Source of the DNA: Methanosphaera sp.
GTDB lineage: Archaea; Methanobacteriota; Methanobacteria; Methanobacteriales; Methanobacteriaceae
Assembly (NCBI RefSeq): GCF_016282985.1
Contig: NZ_JAEELZ010000087.1
Span: forward strand, 37,370 to 101,369
DNA length: 64,000 nt
Direction: 5' to 3'
In this document: in pieces, positions 8,542-16,803 of the stretch
Numbering within the stretch: position 1 is the stretch's first letter
Layout of the letters: every line of letters begins with the position of its first letter
The notes under the pieces: generated by a model
Databases searched by the model: none
Told to the model about the DNA's origin: nothing
What the model saw: only the letters and a program-made list of their open reading frames with translations
Translations under genes and position numbers: made by a program

Positions 8542-9882
8542 TTATTGTTCTATTTGTGCTGAAACTTCTACTGCATTACTTTCATCAATAATTTCCATGC
8601 TCACACCCAGTTTTATAACGTTGATGATTCCTCTCAAACGTACTCTGATTGGGATGTAAATTTTCCATGGTGAAAGTATTTTTTCTTTACCTATTGTTAC
8701 TTCGATAATTAATCTGTTACTGAGTTTTCGTACTTCTTCACTTTTTGCTTTTATTTGTGCTTTAAGAGCTTCAATAGGTACGTTATCATTTGTTTCTCCG
8801 ATAGTGCTAATAAGATCATATTGTCGTAGGAGGTAAGCTATTGTTCTTACATGAGCTACATCATACCCACTTGGTTGTATACTATTCTTGATACAATATG
8901 TTTTATCTTTACGATTGTATGGTTTTATTACTTGTACCCCACTATTCATTAATATTTCACCAGCATCCCCTTTACCAAAGAACATTTCCTCACCGGAAGG
9001 GATACCTGTTATTCCAGGAATAACTTTATTGGTTAAACTAGTCCCTATGGGTAATGTTGCCATAAATCCGGCTATATGTGCTGCTGCTTCCATTCTTGTT
9101 ACATTTGCTCCATGTATTTCAAGTGGTTGGCAATACCATCCTGCTGTTCCAATACTTGTTTTATCTATACTGTCATAGTATTCAGTTTCTTCTTTTGCGT
9201 GTGGAACGTTGACAATTGATGTGTTAATTCCTGTAACTGTGCTGTTTCCATTAGTTCCTGGTAAATCATTTAACCAGTTAATCCAGTATACTGGTTTTTG
9301 AATACTGAATACGTTATTTTGATAATATGCTATTAATTCATATACATCATTGATTGTTCCTGCTTTACTAAATGTTTCCCCTTTGAAACTTACTTCATCT
9401 TTCTTTGGAATTGCATTTCTTATATCACTACTTATCATAAAAGCATCAATATCTTCATCACTTAATTTTATTAATGCTTCTTTTAAACTAGTATAACTTA
9501 ATTTCGTAGCAGCTATTTCTTTAATAGCAGTACTGTAACTACCACTATTTACAACAGTTGTACTTAGTTCTGAAGATGCTATTGAGCTGTCAGTAATATT
9601 TACACATGTAAGATTTGTGACTCCATCACATTCTTCTGTGTCTTCATGGAAGAGATAATGTGCTGCACGTGGTCCATCAAAATTGTACCAACTATTACTT
9701 TTAAGTACAACACCATATTTATCATATACTTCTTCTATACTACCGAAACAGTAAACATCTTGATTGATACTTGGAAATGCACCGATAAGTCCCATTTTTC
9801 CTGCTTGACCTGGTGTTGCAATATCTTTTACTGTTTCGTTTGTAATTTCTATTCTTGTATTTATATCACTATTAATTGTCAT
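8542..9882 (-). CDS. Contractile tail sheath protein (XkdK-like)
   Basis: 446 residues. The C-terminal half carries the sheath signature: HIAGFMATLPIGTSLTNKVI, then ITGIPSGEEMFFGKGDAGEI, an 'NSGVQVIKP' strand and AHVRTIAYLLRQYDL, matching the order (A-x-IAG...S...G...E....G...) in phage tail sheath C domains. Residues about 1-130 would be the variable N-terminal domain. It sits after two neck genes and before the tube gene. Its presence is the main reason to call the virus contractile-tailed. Alternative: a long siphovirus tube protein, but the length and motifs favour a sheath. Confidence 0.68.
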   Translation of the reverse strand: MTINSDINTRIEITNETVKDIATPGQAGKMGLIGAFPSINQDVYCFGSIEEVYDKYGVVLKSNSWYNFDGPRAAHYLFHEDTEECDGVTNLTCVNITDSSIASSELSTTVVNSGSYSTAIKEIAATKLSYTSLKEALIKLSDEDIDAFMISSDIRNAIPKKDEVSFKGETFSKAGTINDVYELIAYYQNNVFSIQKPVYWINWLNDLPGTNGNSTVTGINTSIVNVPHAKEETEYYDSIDKTSIGTAGWYCQPLEIHGANVTRMEAAAHIAGFMATLPIGTSLTNKVIPGITGIPSGEEMFFGKGDAGEILMNSGVQVIKPYNRKDKTYCIKNSIQPSGYDVAHVRTIAYLLRQYDLISTIGETNDNVPIEALKAQIKAKSEEVRKLSNRLIIEVTIGKEKILSPWKIYIPIRVRLRGIINVIKLGVSMEIIDESNAVEVSAQIEQ

Positions 9883-10470
9883 TTATACGAAACGGCTCCT
9901 TTTTTTAGTTTGTTTTTTGTTTATTTCAAATTTTATTGGAGGATAATGTTTATCCAATTCATGTGTTCTTTCTACACTACTTTCAACTTCGAAAAATACT
10001 TCATAATCATCATATCCATAATCAAGTAATGATTCTTCAAATTCTATACTTGTAAAGTCAATGGCCAGTTCAAAGATTCTTCCTTCTTCATCAAAGAGGG
10101 GAGTTCTTTGACTGGTTTTTGTATATGCCCAAAAAGGTTCTTTTTTCATATAATTCTTGATGCGTAGATATGTACTTCGTAGTTTTTCTATTGCATCAAA
10201 TACACTGATGTTACTTGTATGAAGGATTACTTGAGTATGTGTTTCGAACCATTCACTTTCTTGGGCTTTTTTCAATAAAGAATCTTGTCCTCTTATAACA
10301 TAAATGGTATTTGTTTCTTCAGATTCATCATCTTCTTTTTGAAAACCGAGAATTAATCTGAATTCAGTTAATAAGGGGTCACCTTCTTTTTGTTTATCCC
10401 GTATCATTTTGAAGATTTCTATATCAGTTCTCCAGTTTTCTACTCCTTCTAGTTCAGGTTTCCTTTTCAT
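9883..10470 (-). CDS. Neck/tail terminator-type protein (XkdJ position)
   Basis: 195 residues, overlapping the upstream gene by ATGA and abutting the sheath ATG. Features: DIEIFKMIRDKQKEGDPLL, an acidic strand DDESEETNTIYVIRGQDSLL, and a C-terminal beta hairpin YDDYEVFFEVESS. Between the HK97 gp10-like protein and the sheath, phages place a tail terminator/connector protein; the alpha-beta pattern is compatible. No specific family recognised beyond position. Confidence 0.5.
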   Translation of the reverse strand: MKRKPELEGVENWRTDIEIFKMIRDKQKEGDPLLTEFRLILGFQKEDDESEETNTIYVIRGQDSLLKKAQESEWFETHTQVILHTSNISVFDAIEKLRSTYLRIKNYMKKEPFWAYTKTSQRTPLFDEEGRIFELAIDFTSIEFEESLLDYGYDDYEVFFEVESSVERTHELDKHYPPIKFEINKKQTKKRSRFV

Positions 10471-10988
10471 CCATATCCCTCACTGAATGCTTCCATAACA
10501 ATAGTCATTACATCATCAATTTCATTTTCCAATAAAACACTACTTTCTTTCAGATAGTATCTTGGCTTGGCAGGTCCTACATACTTTGTACGTATCCAAC
10601 CCACTCCCGGAATTTTGAAAGTAAGATAAGGTTTATTTTTTGGTGTTACAGGTCCTCTACCTTCTTCAACATATTGAGCATAAAAAAGAGTGGTTCCAAT
10701 ACTTGCCCGGTATTTAGATTTTCGGTTTATCTTAATACTGTCATGTAATGTTCCTGTGATGATACTTCCTTTTTCTGCTAGTTTAACTCTTTGTTTTAAC
10801 CAGCTGAAAGTAGCTAGTGTTGGAATAATTAATTCCAACTCGTTTTTTAATTGTTTTTTTCCTGCTCTGAATTGTTTACGAATTGTGGTGGTTAATTCTT
10901 TGAAAATTGGAGTTTTAGGTATTTTTAAGTCTTTAAACCCTTTCAAATCTGCTTTGACTATAATGTCATGGGAATATTTGCCTGGCAT
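10467..10988 (-). CDS. Head-tail joining/tail completion protein, HK97 gp10-like (XkdI)
   Basis: 173 residues with the HK97-gp10 layout: a basic N-terminal helical half (FKELTTTIRKQFRAGKKQLK) followed by GTLHDSIKINRKS, TTLFYAQYVEEGRGPV and a C-terminal PAKPRYYLKESSVLLENEI helix. The 'G-x-L-x-x-S-I ... YA-x-Y-V-E-x-G' pair is the family hallmark. In the virion it joins the finished tail to the connector. It overlaps the next gene by 4 nt. Confidence 0.72.
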   Translation of the reverse strand: MPGKYSHDIIVKADLKGFKDLKIPKTPIFKELTTTIRKQFRAGKKQLKNELELIIPTLATFSWLKQRVKLAEKGSIITGTLHDSIKINRKSKYRASIGTTLFYAQYVEEGRGPVTPKNKPYLTFKIPGVGWIRTKYVGPAKPRYYLKESSVLLENEIDDVMTIVMEAFSEGYG

Positions 10989-10994
10989 CTTATT

Positions 10995-11465
10995 CTACTC
11001 CAAACTATAAATTGTAAATAATAGATTATTTTCATATTCTACTGGATAATGTTTTATATGATTTCCCAATACATGGAATTGATAATTGTAGTAAGGTTTA
11101 ATCATTTTCTGTGCATCTGTTATAAGTTTGGAGTCTCTTGTTTTGAATTTGTATTTTTCTTCAAGAACTCCTGCAGTCCACATGCACAATGCATTGTAGC
11201 AAATATTAGTGTTTGGAACTTGTTTTCTGTTGAGATATGTTGCAGCTTTTATTTTAGTGATGTGGAATGTTTTTAATATTTCATCTTTACTTATGTGTTT
11301 ACGAATGTTAAGATCTTCATAATATTCCTGTTCAGGTTTGTCTTCTTCTTGGAATATTTTGAAGTCGTTCTCTTCCATAAATGCATTGACTTTATTTCTA
11401 TTTTTTTTAGGTCTGATTGTCCATTCTGGGAGATATAATAACACATCATCCACGATTGTATTCAA
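10995..11465 (-). CDS. Head-tail connector protein (XkdH position)
   Basis: 156 residues, mostly helical, with HISKDEILKTFHITKIKAATYL and NTNICYNALCMWTAGVLEEKY; C-terminal NHIKHYPVEYENNLLFTIY. The helix pattern with a central 'alanine/cysteine helix then GxLxxK' is compatible with head completion/connector adaptors (gp6/gp15 type). Located between the decoration-like protein and the gp10-like gene, 3 nt from the former and 6 nt from the latter. Assignment rests mostly on position. Confidence 0.5.
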   Translation of the reverse strand: MNTIVDDVLLYLPEWTIRPKKNRNKVNAFMEENDFKIFQEEDKPEQEYYEDLNIRKHISKDEILKTFHITKIKAATYLNRKQVPNTNICYNALCMWTAGVLEEKYKFKTRDSKLITDAQKMIKPYYNYQFHVLGNHIKHYPVEYENNLLFTIYSLE

Positions 11466-11468
11466 TAT

Positions 11469-11984
11469 TTATTCCTCCACTAAGATTGGTTGTAGCTTGC
11501 AACGTATTTTTCGGGTAAATTTGTTGTTACTGTTGACTAATATGTCTTTATTGAATGTATGGTAACCTGTTTTGGTTATGATGATTTCATAGTTTCCGAA
11601 AGGTACTTCTTTGAATATTATTTCCCCTTTTTTGTTTGTTTTCTTTGTTTCACCATCATCACTGTCAAGTGATACGAGTGATACTTCAGCATTAGAAACC
11701 CTTGTTTGGATAATTAGTGTTCTTGTATCTTTTTCTATAATTTTATCCTTTTTTATTGGATCTAATCTTATGTTGTGATGGTGATTGTTTTTCTTATTTT
11801 TATGTATCTTTAAAGGTTGTGGTAACAAGTATTCCTGGTACCCTTCTTTTGTTACTAATACTGTGTAAGTATCAGGGGGTACATCTTTGAATTGTACTTC
11901 CCCTTTACTGTTGGTTTCTTTTACTATGCTATGATTTTTTCCTTCAAGGGTTACTGTAGCATTAGCTAGTAATTTTTGTTCCAT
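11469..11984 (-). CDS. Capsid decoration-like protein with two carboxypeptidase-regulatory/CNA-B-like domains
   Basis: 171 residues made of two copies of a prealbumin-like beta-sandwich. Copy 1: NATVTLEGK, GEVQFKDVPPDTYTVLVTKE, GYQEY. Copy 2: NAEVSLVSLD, GEIIFKEVPFGNYEIIITKT, GYHTF. The 'G-x-x-x-F-x-x-V-P-x-G-x-Y-x-x-x-x-x-x-GY' signature is that of CarboxypepD_reg/SpaA-type repeats. A His/Lys/Asn-rich linker joins them. Directly after the capsid gene, so it most likely decorates the head or aids surface binding. Confidence 0.65.
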   Translation of the reverse strand: MEQKLLANATVTLEGKNHSIVKETNSKGEVQFKDVPPDTYTVLVTKEGYQEYLLPQPLKIHKNKKNNHHHNIRLDPIKKDKIIEKDTRTLIIQTRVSNAEVSLVSLDSDDGETKKTNKKGEIIFKEVPFGNYEIIITKTGYHTFNKDILVNSNNKFTRKIRCKLQPILVEE

Positions 11985-12013
11985 AATCCTAGCCTCCCAC
12001 GATTATGGTAATA

Positions 12014-13261
12014 TCAGGGAGAATCATCACCATCTTGTTGTGCTATCATGGTTGGAAGATTTATTACTTCTGCTGCAAGTACATCCTGTTCACGTTCGAG
12101 GAGGGTACCTAATTCTACGAAGGTAGATACTTTGTACATGAATGTGTCAAAGTCATAGTTAATTTCTGTGGTGAAGTCTTCACGGAATCCATTGGTTACT
12201 CCAGATTTGAAATTACCTAGTAAAATATGTTGTTTGTAATTGTTTCTTGGTAATGCTAATTCCATACATGGTGTGATTGGTGTACCGTTTACTCTGAGTA
12301 CTCCTCCATCTAATATTATTTGGTCTCCACGTGCAGTTTCACGTCTTCCCGCAAGTTTTCTTAGTTGACCATATCCTTCAGGTGATACAAGGAATTCTTG
12401 TCCTGTATTTCCTAGTTGGGTGTAATATTGTGTTTCCATGTCTATTAATTGTTCGATGATGTTTCCATTTTCTTCTTTATCCATTTTTGAGAAATCAATT
12501 GGAATTTTGTCTGTTCCTGTTCCATAGATTCCACAGTAGTATCCTTGGCCATATGTTGATGATTTGTTGTCTTCAATGTTTTCTTTCATGAATTCATACT
12601 GGTCATCTAATTGTTTGAAAAGTCCATCGTTGGCGTGTAATCCATCTGTGTTTGTTGCAGTTTCATCTCTTATACTATAAAGTTCTAACATTCCCATGTT
12701 CCAGTCTCTTTTTTGGCTGACTGCATTAATGTATTCTTGGATGAATCTTTGTCCGGTAAGGTGGTTTTTAAGGTCTTCACGCGTAAAGTCTGCTGTTTCC
12801 ACGTATGGTTCACTTACAAGTACTTTGTCTTTGTGGATGTGTTTGTCTCGTGTGATATCATCACGTACTCTTTGTTTACCATTTTGTACACTGGTTAAAC
12901 TTTCCATGTTTTCATCTACATCATAGTATGCTCTTTTTGTTCTTTTTGCTACTATTCTTTCGTAGTTACATTTTTGGTGGAATACGCTGTTGTATGTTCT
13001 TTCTGCTAGGAATGTTGTTGCTTCTACTGCTGGTAGCATTCCTGGTTTTACTATGCTTCCATTGTCAGTGTGGTAGAATGGGTCTCCTACATTGGATATG
13101 AATTCTAGTTTTCTGTTTTCTGCTTTAGCTGTGTGTATTGCGTTGAGCATTTTGTCTTGTGGTAACCACCTGATGGTTGCATGTCTTTCTTTTTGTAGTT
13201 CATCATATGTTGGAATTACTCCTGGCATGTATGCACTGTCTGGTAATATATATTGTGACAT
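12014..13261 (-). CDS. Major capsid protein (XkdG-like)
   Basis: 415 residues. It follows the protease/scaffold gene, the conserved place of the capsid gene. A central segment is basic (ERIVAKRTKRAYYDVDENME), followed by a spine-helix-like stretch TREDLKNHLTGQRFIQEYIN, and a C-terminal P-domain-like region TTEINYDFDTFMYKVSTFVE, FVELGTLLEREQDVLAAEVI; GQEFLVSPEGYGQLRKLAGR resembles the A-domain helix-strand motif of HK97-fold proteins. Length fits. No N-terminal delta domain is obvious, consistent with a separate scaffold in the upstream gene. Confidence 0.68.
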   Translation of the reverse strand: MSQYILPDSAYMPGVIPTYDELQKERHATIRWLPQDKMLNAIHTAKAENRKLEFISNVGDPFYHTDNGSIVKPGMLPAVEATTFLAERTYNSVFHQKCNYERIVAKRTKRAYYDVDENMESLTSVQNGKQRVRDDITRDKHIHKDKVLVSEPYVETADFTREDLKNHLTGQRFIQEYINAVSQKRDWNMGMLELYSIRDETATNTDGLHANDGLFKQLDDQYEFMKENIEDNKSSTYGQGYYCGIYGTGTDKIPIDFSKMDKEENGNIIEQLIDMETQYYTQLGNTGQEFLVSPEGYGQLRKLAGRRETARGDQIILDGGVLRVNGTPITPCMELALPRNNYKQHILLGNFKSGVTNGFREDFTTEINYDFDTFMYKVSTFVELGTLLEREQDVLAAEVINLPTMIAQQDGDDSP

Positions 13262-13277
13262 TAGTTTTGTCCTCCTA

Positions 13278-14426
13278 TTATCTGTTTTTGATTAGGTTTT
13301 CATAGCTTCTGTTTGCTATGAATTTCATTGCTTCTTCTTCATATTGGTCTTGATAATTGTTGTTTAGTCTTAGTGGTTTGCTTGTTTTTGCTGTGTGTTG
13401 TGGATTACCTTCTGGTGGTTCTGGATCATCAGGGTCTTGAGGGGCTTCAGGATCTTTTGGGTCTTGAGGATCTTGTGGAGGTTGTGGATCTTTAGGTGGT
13501 TCAAAATGTTGGCCTTTTTGTGTTGGGTCGGGATCTCCTTCTCCATCTTGTCCATTTGGTTTCTTTTGTGGTTTTTGCATTTGCATTTCACTAATATCTA
13601 ATTGTAATTTTTCAACATCCCCCCCTAATTTTGCAATTGCTTCATTGCTTTTTGTTTGTGATTCTAATAATTTTTCAAGCAATTCATTCTGTCTTGGTAT
13701 GCTCTTGTTTGCTTCTATCATGCTTTGCATGAATTCATCTGCATTTGCACCAGTACCAAATATGTCGTTTGCTTGTGGTACTGGTGCTGTTGCTGTATTT
13801 TTTGCTGTGAATAATTTTCTCCAGAAGCTTACTTCTGATTCATTATTTTGATGTTGATCTGTCATGTTATCATTTTTCCTATTTTTTCGTGTTTGTGTCT
13901 TAGCTGTATATTCATTATAATTCATTACTTCCATGGGTAATTGGTTTGCAGGGTGGTCCGTGAAGCTGATACTGCTTGGTTGCATGGATTCCTTGTTTTT
14001 GATATTATTATAAGGTATTCTTCCACTTGTTGTATCATACAACACAACATTTTCGCCAAGTTCAGTTCTTAAACTCACTCCGCTTATTTCATTGTTAATT
14101 AGTTGTTCTTGTAATGTTTTATTGGTTATGGCAAGAACTTGTAGCCAACTACCAGCAGGTATTAATGTATCGTTTATGTATTCATCACTTTGATTGATGT
14201 ATCGTTCGTGTTCTCTGACACCGTCTAGGTATTTGTTTCCGTGTTCGATGTCGTAGTTGATGTTTTTTGTGTTTGTGAATATTTTTTTGATGTCCTCTCT
14301 GAGTAGTAGGTCATCTTCTGTATCTTTTAGAGAATTAGCTAGGACACAACATTTTACGTATATTGTGTCTTCTTCTGTCATTTGGTGGTCACATATTATT
14401 TTTATTTTTTTAGGTTTCCTCAACAC
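13278..14426 (-). CDS. XkdF-like prohead protease fused to scaffold region
   Basis: 382 residues. Residues about 1-170 resemble the XkdF serine protease family: early strands CCVLANSLKDTEDDLLL, GVREHERYIN (the His in the expected 'H' position), and the very characteristic LIPAGSWLQVLAITNKTLQE...NNEISGVSLRT, equal to the 'IPKGSWV...VKV...NGEIxGFS' block of XkdF. Residues 230-300 are helical (EKLLESQTKSNEAIAKLGGD), and residues 300-355 are Pro/Asp/Gln/Glu low complexity. This layout suits a protease with a C-terminal scaffold that is digested during capsid maturation. It lies directly upstream of the capsid gene. Confidence 0.68.
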   Translation of the reverse strand: MLRKPKKIKIICDHQMTEEDTIYVKCCVLANSLKDTEDDLLLREDIKKIFTNTKNINYDIEHGNKYLDGVREHERYINQSDEYINDTLIPAGSWLQVLAITNKTLQEQLINNEISGVSLRTELGENVVLYDTTSGRIPYNNIKNKESMQPSSISFTDHPANQLPMEVMNYNEYTAKTQTRKNRKNDNMTDQHQNNESEVSFWRKLFTAKNTATAPVPQANDIFGTGANADEFMQSMIEANKSIPRQNELLEKLLESQTKSNEAIAKLGGDVEKLQLDISEMQMQKPQKKPNGQDGEGDPDPTQKGQHFEPPKDPQPPQDPQDPKDPEAPQDPDDPEPPEGNPQHTAKTSKPLRLNNNYQDQYEEEAMKFIANRSYENLIKNR

Positions 14427-14600
14427 ATTTTTCTGTGTATCATTGGTGTAATTTTATTGTGGCATTTCCCATCCTTTTTCATCCAGCATAGTTGTGAATT
14501 CTGTTTCTAATTCTGGGAAATAATTGCATATTTAATGTCTGTGGTGATTGAAATGTTTATATTATGTCCTATCCATCCAGCCATGCAATCACTACTCTTT

Positions 14601-14801
14601 TTACTTCGTAATGTGTCCAAGAATTGCAGAAATAACTAAGTAAAATAAAATTACGAATGCCCACCATACTATTCCAGTAAATCCAAGTAGGTTTGCGAAT
14701 GCTGTTCCTACTATTATGGTTATTATGAATGGTATTAAAAATATGAAACATATTAATGCACATATTCCTGCAAAACCTAATCCTATAAGAAAATCAAACA
14801 T
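14601..14801 (-). CDS. Small membrane protein resembling superinfection immunity (Imm) family
   Basis: 66 residues with two membrane segments. The second half, NLLGFTGIVWWAFVILFYLV, resembles the 'LNxxLGWTxIGWxxALxWA' signature of the superinfection immunity family (T4 Imm type), small membrane proteins that block DNA entry of related viruses. It lies among head genes in the late operon, 5 nt after the surface protein gene. The likeness is short, so the function is a hypothesis. The 174 bp between it and the protease gene contain no complete gene; a start-less frame (YFPELETEFTTML) suggests a decayed small gene. Confidence 0.5.
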   Translation of the reverse strand: MFDFLIGLGFAGICALICFIFLIPFIITIIVGTAFANLLGFTGIVWWAFVILFYLVISAILGHITK

Positions 14802-14806
14802 TTTTG

Positions 14807-15436
14807 TTACTCCTCACTATATGCCGTTTCAAATTCACCAAGCCAATAATTAATATCATACTCAGAATTCGCTAAAACTGTATCAGTTTCGATATGAATA
14901 CCACTCAAAGTATACATAAAATAACTGAAATACCATGTACCTATAAATACGTATGGTTGTTCATTAGAAACAGGCACTCTTGATATTGGTTCATCTAAAT
15001 TGTCTGTAAACTCAAGAGTTTCATCATCCATAATTATTTCTGCTGTATAATCTCTTAATATAATTTCAAAATGATGAGTTTCATCATAACCTATATTTAA
15101 ATCTATATATGAACCTCCGTCGTTTCCAATAACCATTATTCTCATTCTAATATCGTTTTGATTTACATAATAAAATGTTAATTCAATGATAGGTGTATCG
15201 AATCCAATTAAACAGACTAAATTTACAGCACCATTCGTCCTAATATCTTGATAATTTGGCATCGCATACACGAGTTCCTCAAATGAAGGTATAATTAAAT
15301 CAAAAGACACAGAAGAATCAACAAGAGAAATAGGATGTGGTAATACAGAATGTAAAGGTATATTGAATGGATTTACAAATATAAATCCATTGTTTCCATC
15401 CCATCGAATTTCTCTAAAATCATAGTTGAAAGCCAT
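14807..15436 (-). CDS. Predicted virion surface protein, LamG-like beta sandwich
   Basis: 209 residues, beta-rich and acidic: NGFIFVNPFNIPLHS, VSFDLIIPSF, IELTFYYVNQNDIRMRIMVI, then GYDETHHFEIILRDYTAEII and YVFIGTWYFSYF. The succession of strands with 'HHFEIILRD' resembles concanavalin/LamG-like lectin sandwiches. Its ATG abuts the stop of the Ig-repeat gene upstream, suggesting translational coupling. It is the last gene of the Ig block and could be the receptor-binding tip of a head fibre. No catalytic motif seen. Confidence 0.5.
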   Translation of the reverse strand: MAFNYDFREIRWDGNNGFIFVNPFNIPLHSVLPHPISLVDSSVSFDLIIPSFEELVYAMPNYQDIRTNGAVNLVCLIGFDTPIIELTFYYVNQNDIRMRIMVIGNDGGSYIDLNIGYDETHHFEIILRDYTAEIIMDDETLEFTDNLDEPISRVPVSNEQPYVFIGTWYFSYFMYTLSGIHIETDTVLANSEYDINYWLGEFETAYSEE

Positions 15437-16753
15437 TTATTCCACACTCCATGTATCATACTCATTATATTGAGGTTGTTCATAATAACCTGTATTTATC
15501 CAATCTTCTGGTTCTGTTGAGTCATAAATATACTTTCTGTGTACTCTAATGTAATCGGATTCTGGGTTTTCTCTTGAATCTTCATAAATTCCTTCTTCAG
15601 TAGCATCAACCCATACAGGATATATATAAATTTCTGAAACATCTGGATAATTCTCATAAATGTCATATATCGGAAAATATATACCTCCCAAACTAGTGGT
15701 AATTCCTGTCTGTTGGGAATAACCTTCTTCTGGAATAGAATAATACCACTCTAACTCTCCAGATTGTACTTCGTCACCATTTTCATCATATACTGTAACA
15801 TATATGTAAAGGTCACCATCTTCTTCGTTCCACCGAGCAACTGGTCTTTCTTCACTATTAGAATCATAGGTTACACCATTTACCATCTCATAAGCAATAT
15901 CGCTTATTTGAATTATTGATGGATTCACTATTATTGGTATTTCGAGCAAAGCACTTTCAAGAATATTATTTCCTTCATAATTTAAGGTAATAACTTGTTC
16001 ATTTGCCAATTCAGAAGGAATTTCATATCCAAAAAGAAAAGAACCATTTGTGTTTGTACTAATAGTGTCAATTAAACTTCCATTATAATCATACACGTTA
16101 AAAGATAATGCTCCTACAGAACCATGTAATCCGTTATCATTTGCATAAGTCAAATACCCATGTATTTCGATGATTTCATCTATTTTTCCTACAATCATTC
16201 CTTCATCATTAGTAACATCATCGTTTGTGTTTGTAATTTCTTGTATGTCAAAAATCATTTCTAATTTGGTTACTGTGACATTTAGATGATTACTGGTTGA
16301 TGTGTTGTATTCAATTCCACTATCTTCATAAATTACATATAAATCATGAGTTCCTGCAACATTAGAAGTATAACTTATAGATGTGGTTGTGTTTGTAACA
16401 GGTATGGTTTGAACTAATGAATTTCCATCATACAATTTTAAACTTCCTCTTGACAAAGAAGTATTTCCATCATTTTCCTTAACTATTGCAGTAATAGTTA
16501 AACTTTCACCTACTGGTATTTGTGAATTTCCACTTAACGTAGTTGTTGTATTGCATTTTAGCATTTCAAGAGTACCAATTCCTTCTGCATAACTGTAATG
16601 GTTATTTTCTTGGTATGCTCCGTTTATTTGGTATGTATTTCCTGGAATTAAGTTTGAACGAGAGTATCCTTGAGAATAGTTCAATGTACTTGTACTTGAT
16701 TTTCCATTAGAAACTGTAGATGTTGCAGTTGCTATGATAGGTTTTCCAGCCAA
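15437..16753 (-). CDS. Ig-repeat virion protein C, beginning with the second half of an Ig domain
   Basis: The longest frame starts at ATG 16768, but that ATG overlaps the Shine-Dalgarno GGAGGTGA; a TTG at 16753, 5 nt after it, is the better start and gives 438 residues. The N-terminus (AGKPIIATATSTVSNGKSS ... NTYQINGAYQENNHYSYAEG) is only the C-terminal half of an Ig-like repeat; the matching first half is at the end of the upstream gene. One full Ig-like repeat follows (TLSGNSQIPVGESLTITAIV to SNHLNVTV), then beta-rich segments and an acidic Tyr-rich C-terminus. Likely a head fibre or decoration component. Confidence 0.68.
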   Translation of the reverse strand: MAGKPIIATATSTVSNGKSSTSTLNYSQGYSRSNLIPGNTYQINGAYQENNHYSYAEGIGTLEMLKCNTTTTLSGNSQIPVGESLTITAIVKENDGNTSLSRGSLKLYDGNSLVQTIPVTNTTTSISYTSNVAGTHDLYVIYEDSGIEYNTSTSNHLNVTVTKLEMIFDIQEITNTNDDVTNDEGMIVGKIDEIIEIHGYLTYANDNGLHGSVGALSFNVYDYNGSLIDTISTNTNGSFLFGYEIPSELANEQVITLNYEGNNILESALLEIPIIVNPSIIQISDIAYEMVNGVTYDSNSEERPVARWNEEDGDLYIYVTVYDENGDEVQSGELEWYYSIPEEGYSQQTGITTSLGGIYFPIYDIYENYPDVSEIYIYPVWVDATEEGIYEDSRENPESDYIRVHRKYIYDSTEPEDWINTGYYEQPQYNEYDTWSVE

Positions 16754-16780
16754 TGGTTTCACCTCCATTAGAAGTGATTA

Positions 16781-16803
16781 AGAATAGGATTTAATCCTAT
16801 TCT
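16781..16803 (-). terminator. Strong hairpin between Ig genes B and C
   Basis: AGAATAGGAT / TTA / ATCCTATTCT is a perfect 10-bp inverted repeat with a 3-nt loop. It covers the stop codon (TAG) of gene B and ends 13 nt before the Shine-Dalgarno of gene C. There is no T-tract on the minus strand, so it is more likely a processing or attenuation element than a full terminator. Confidence 0.55.

Noticed and set aside
14569..14763. 64-codon minus-strand frame overlapping the Imm-like gene.
   Set aside because: Out-of-frame shadow of the two-span membrane protein; lacks a proper RBS and hydrophobic pattern.
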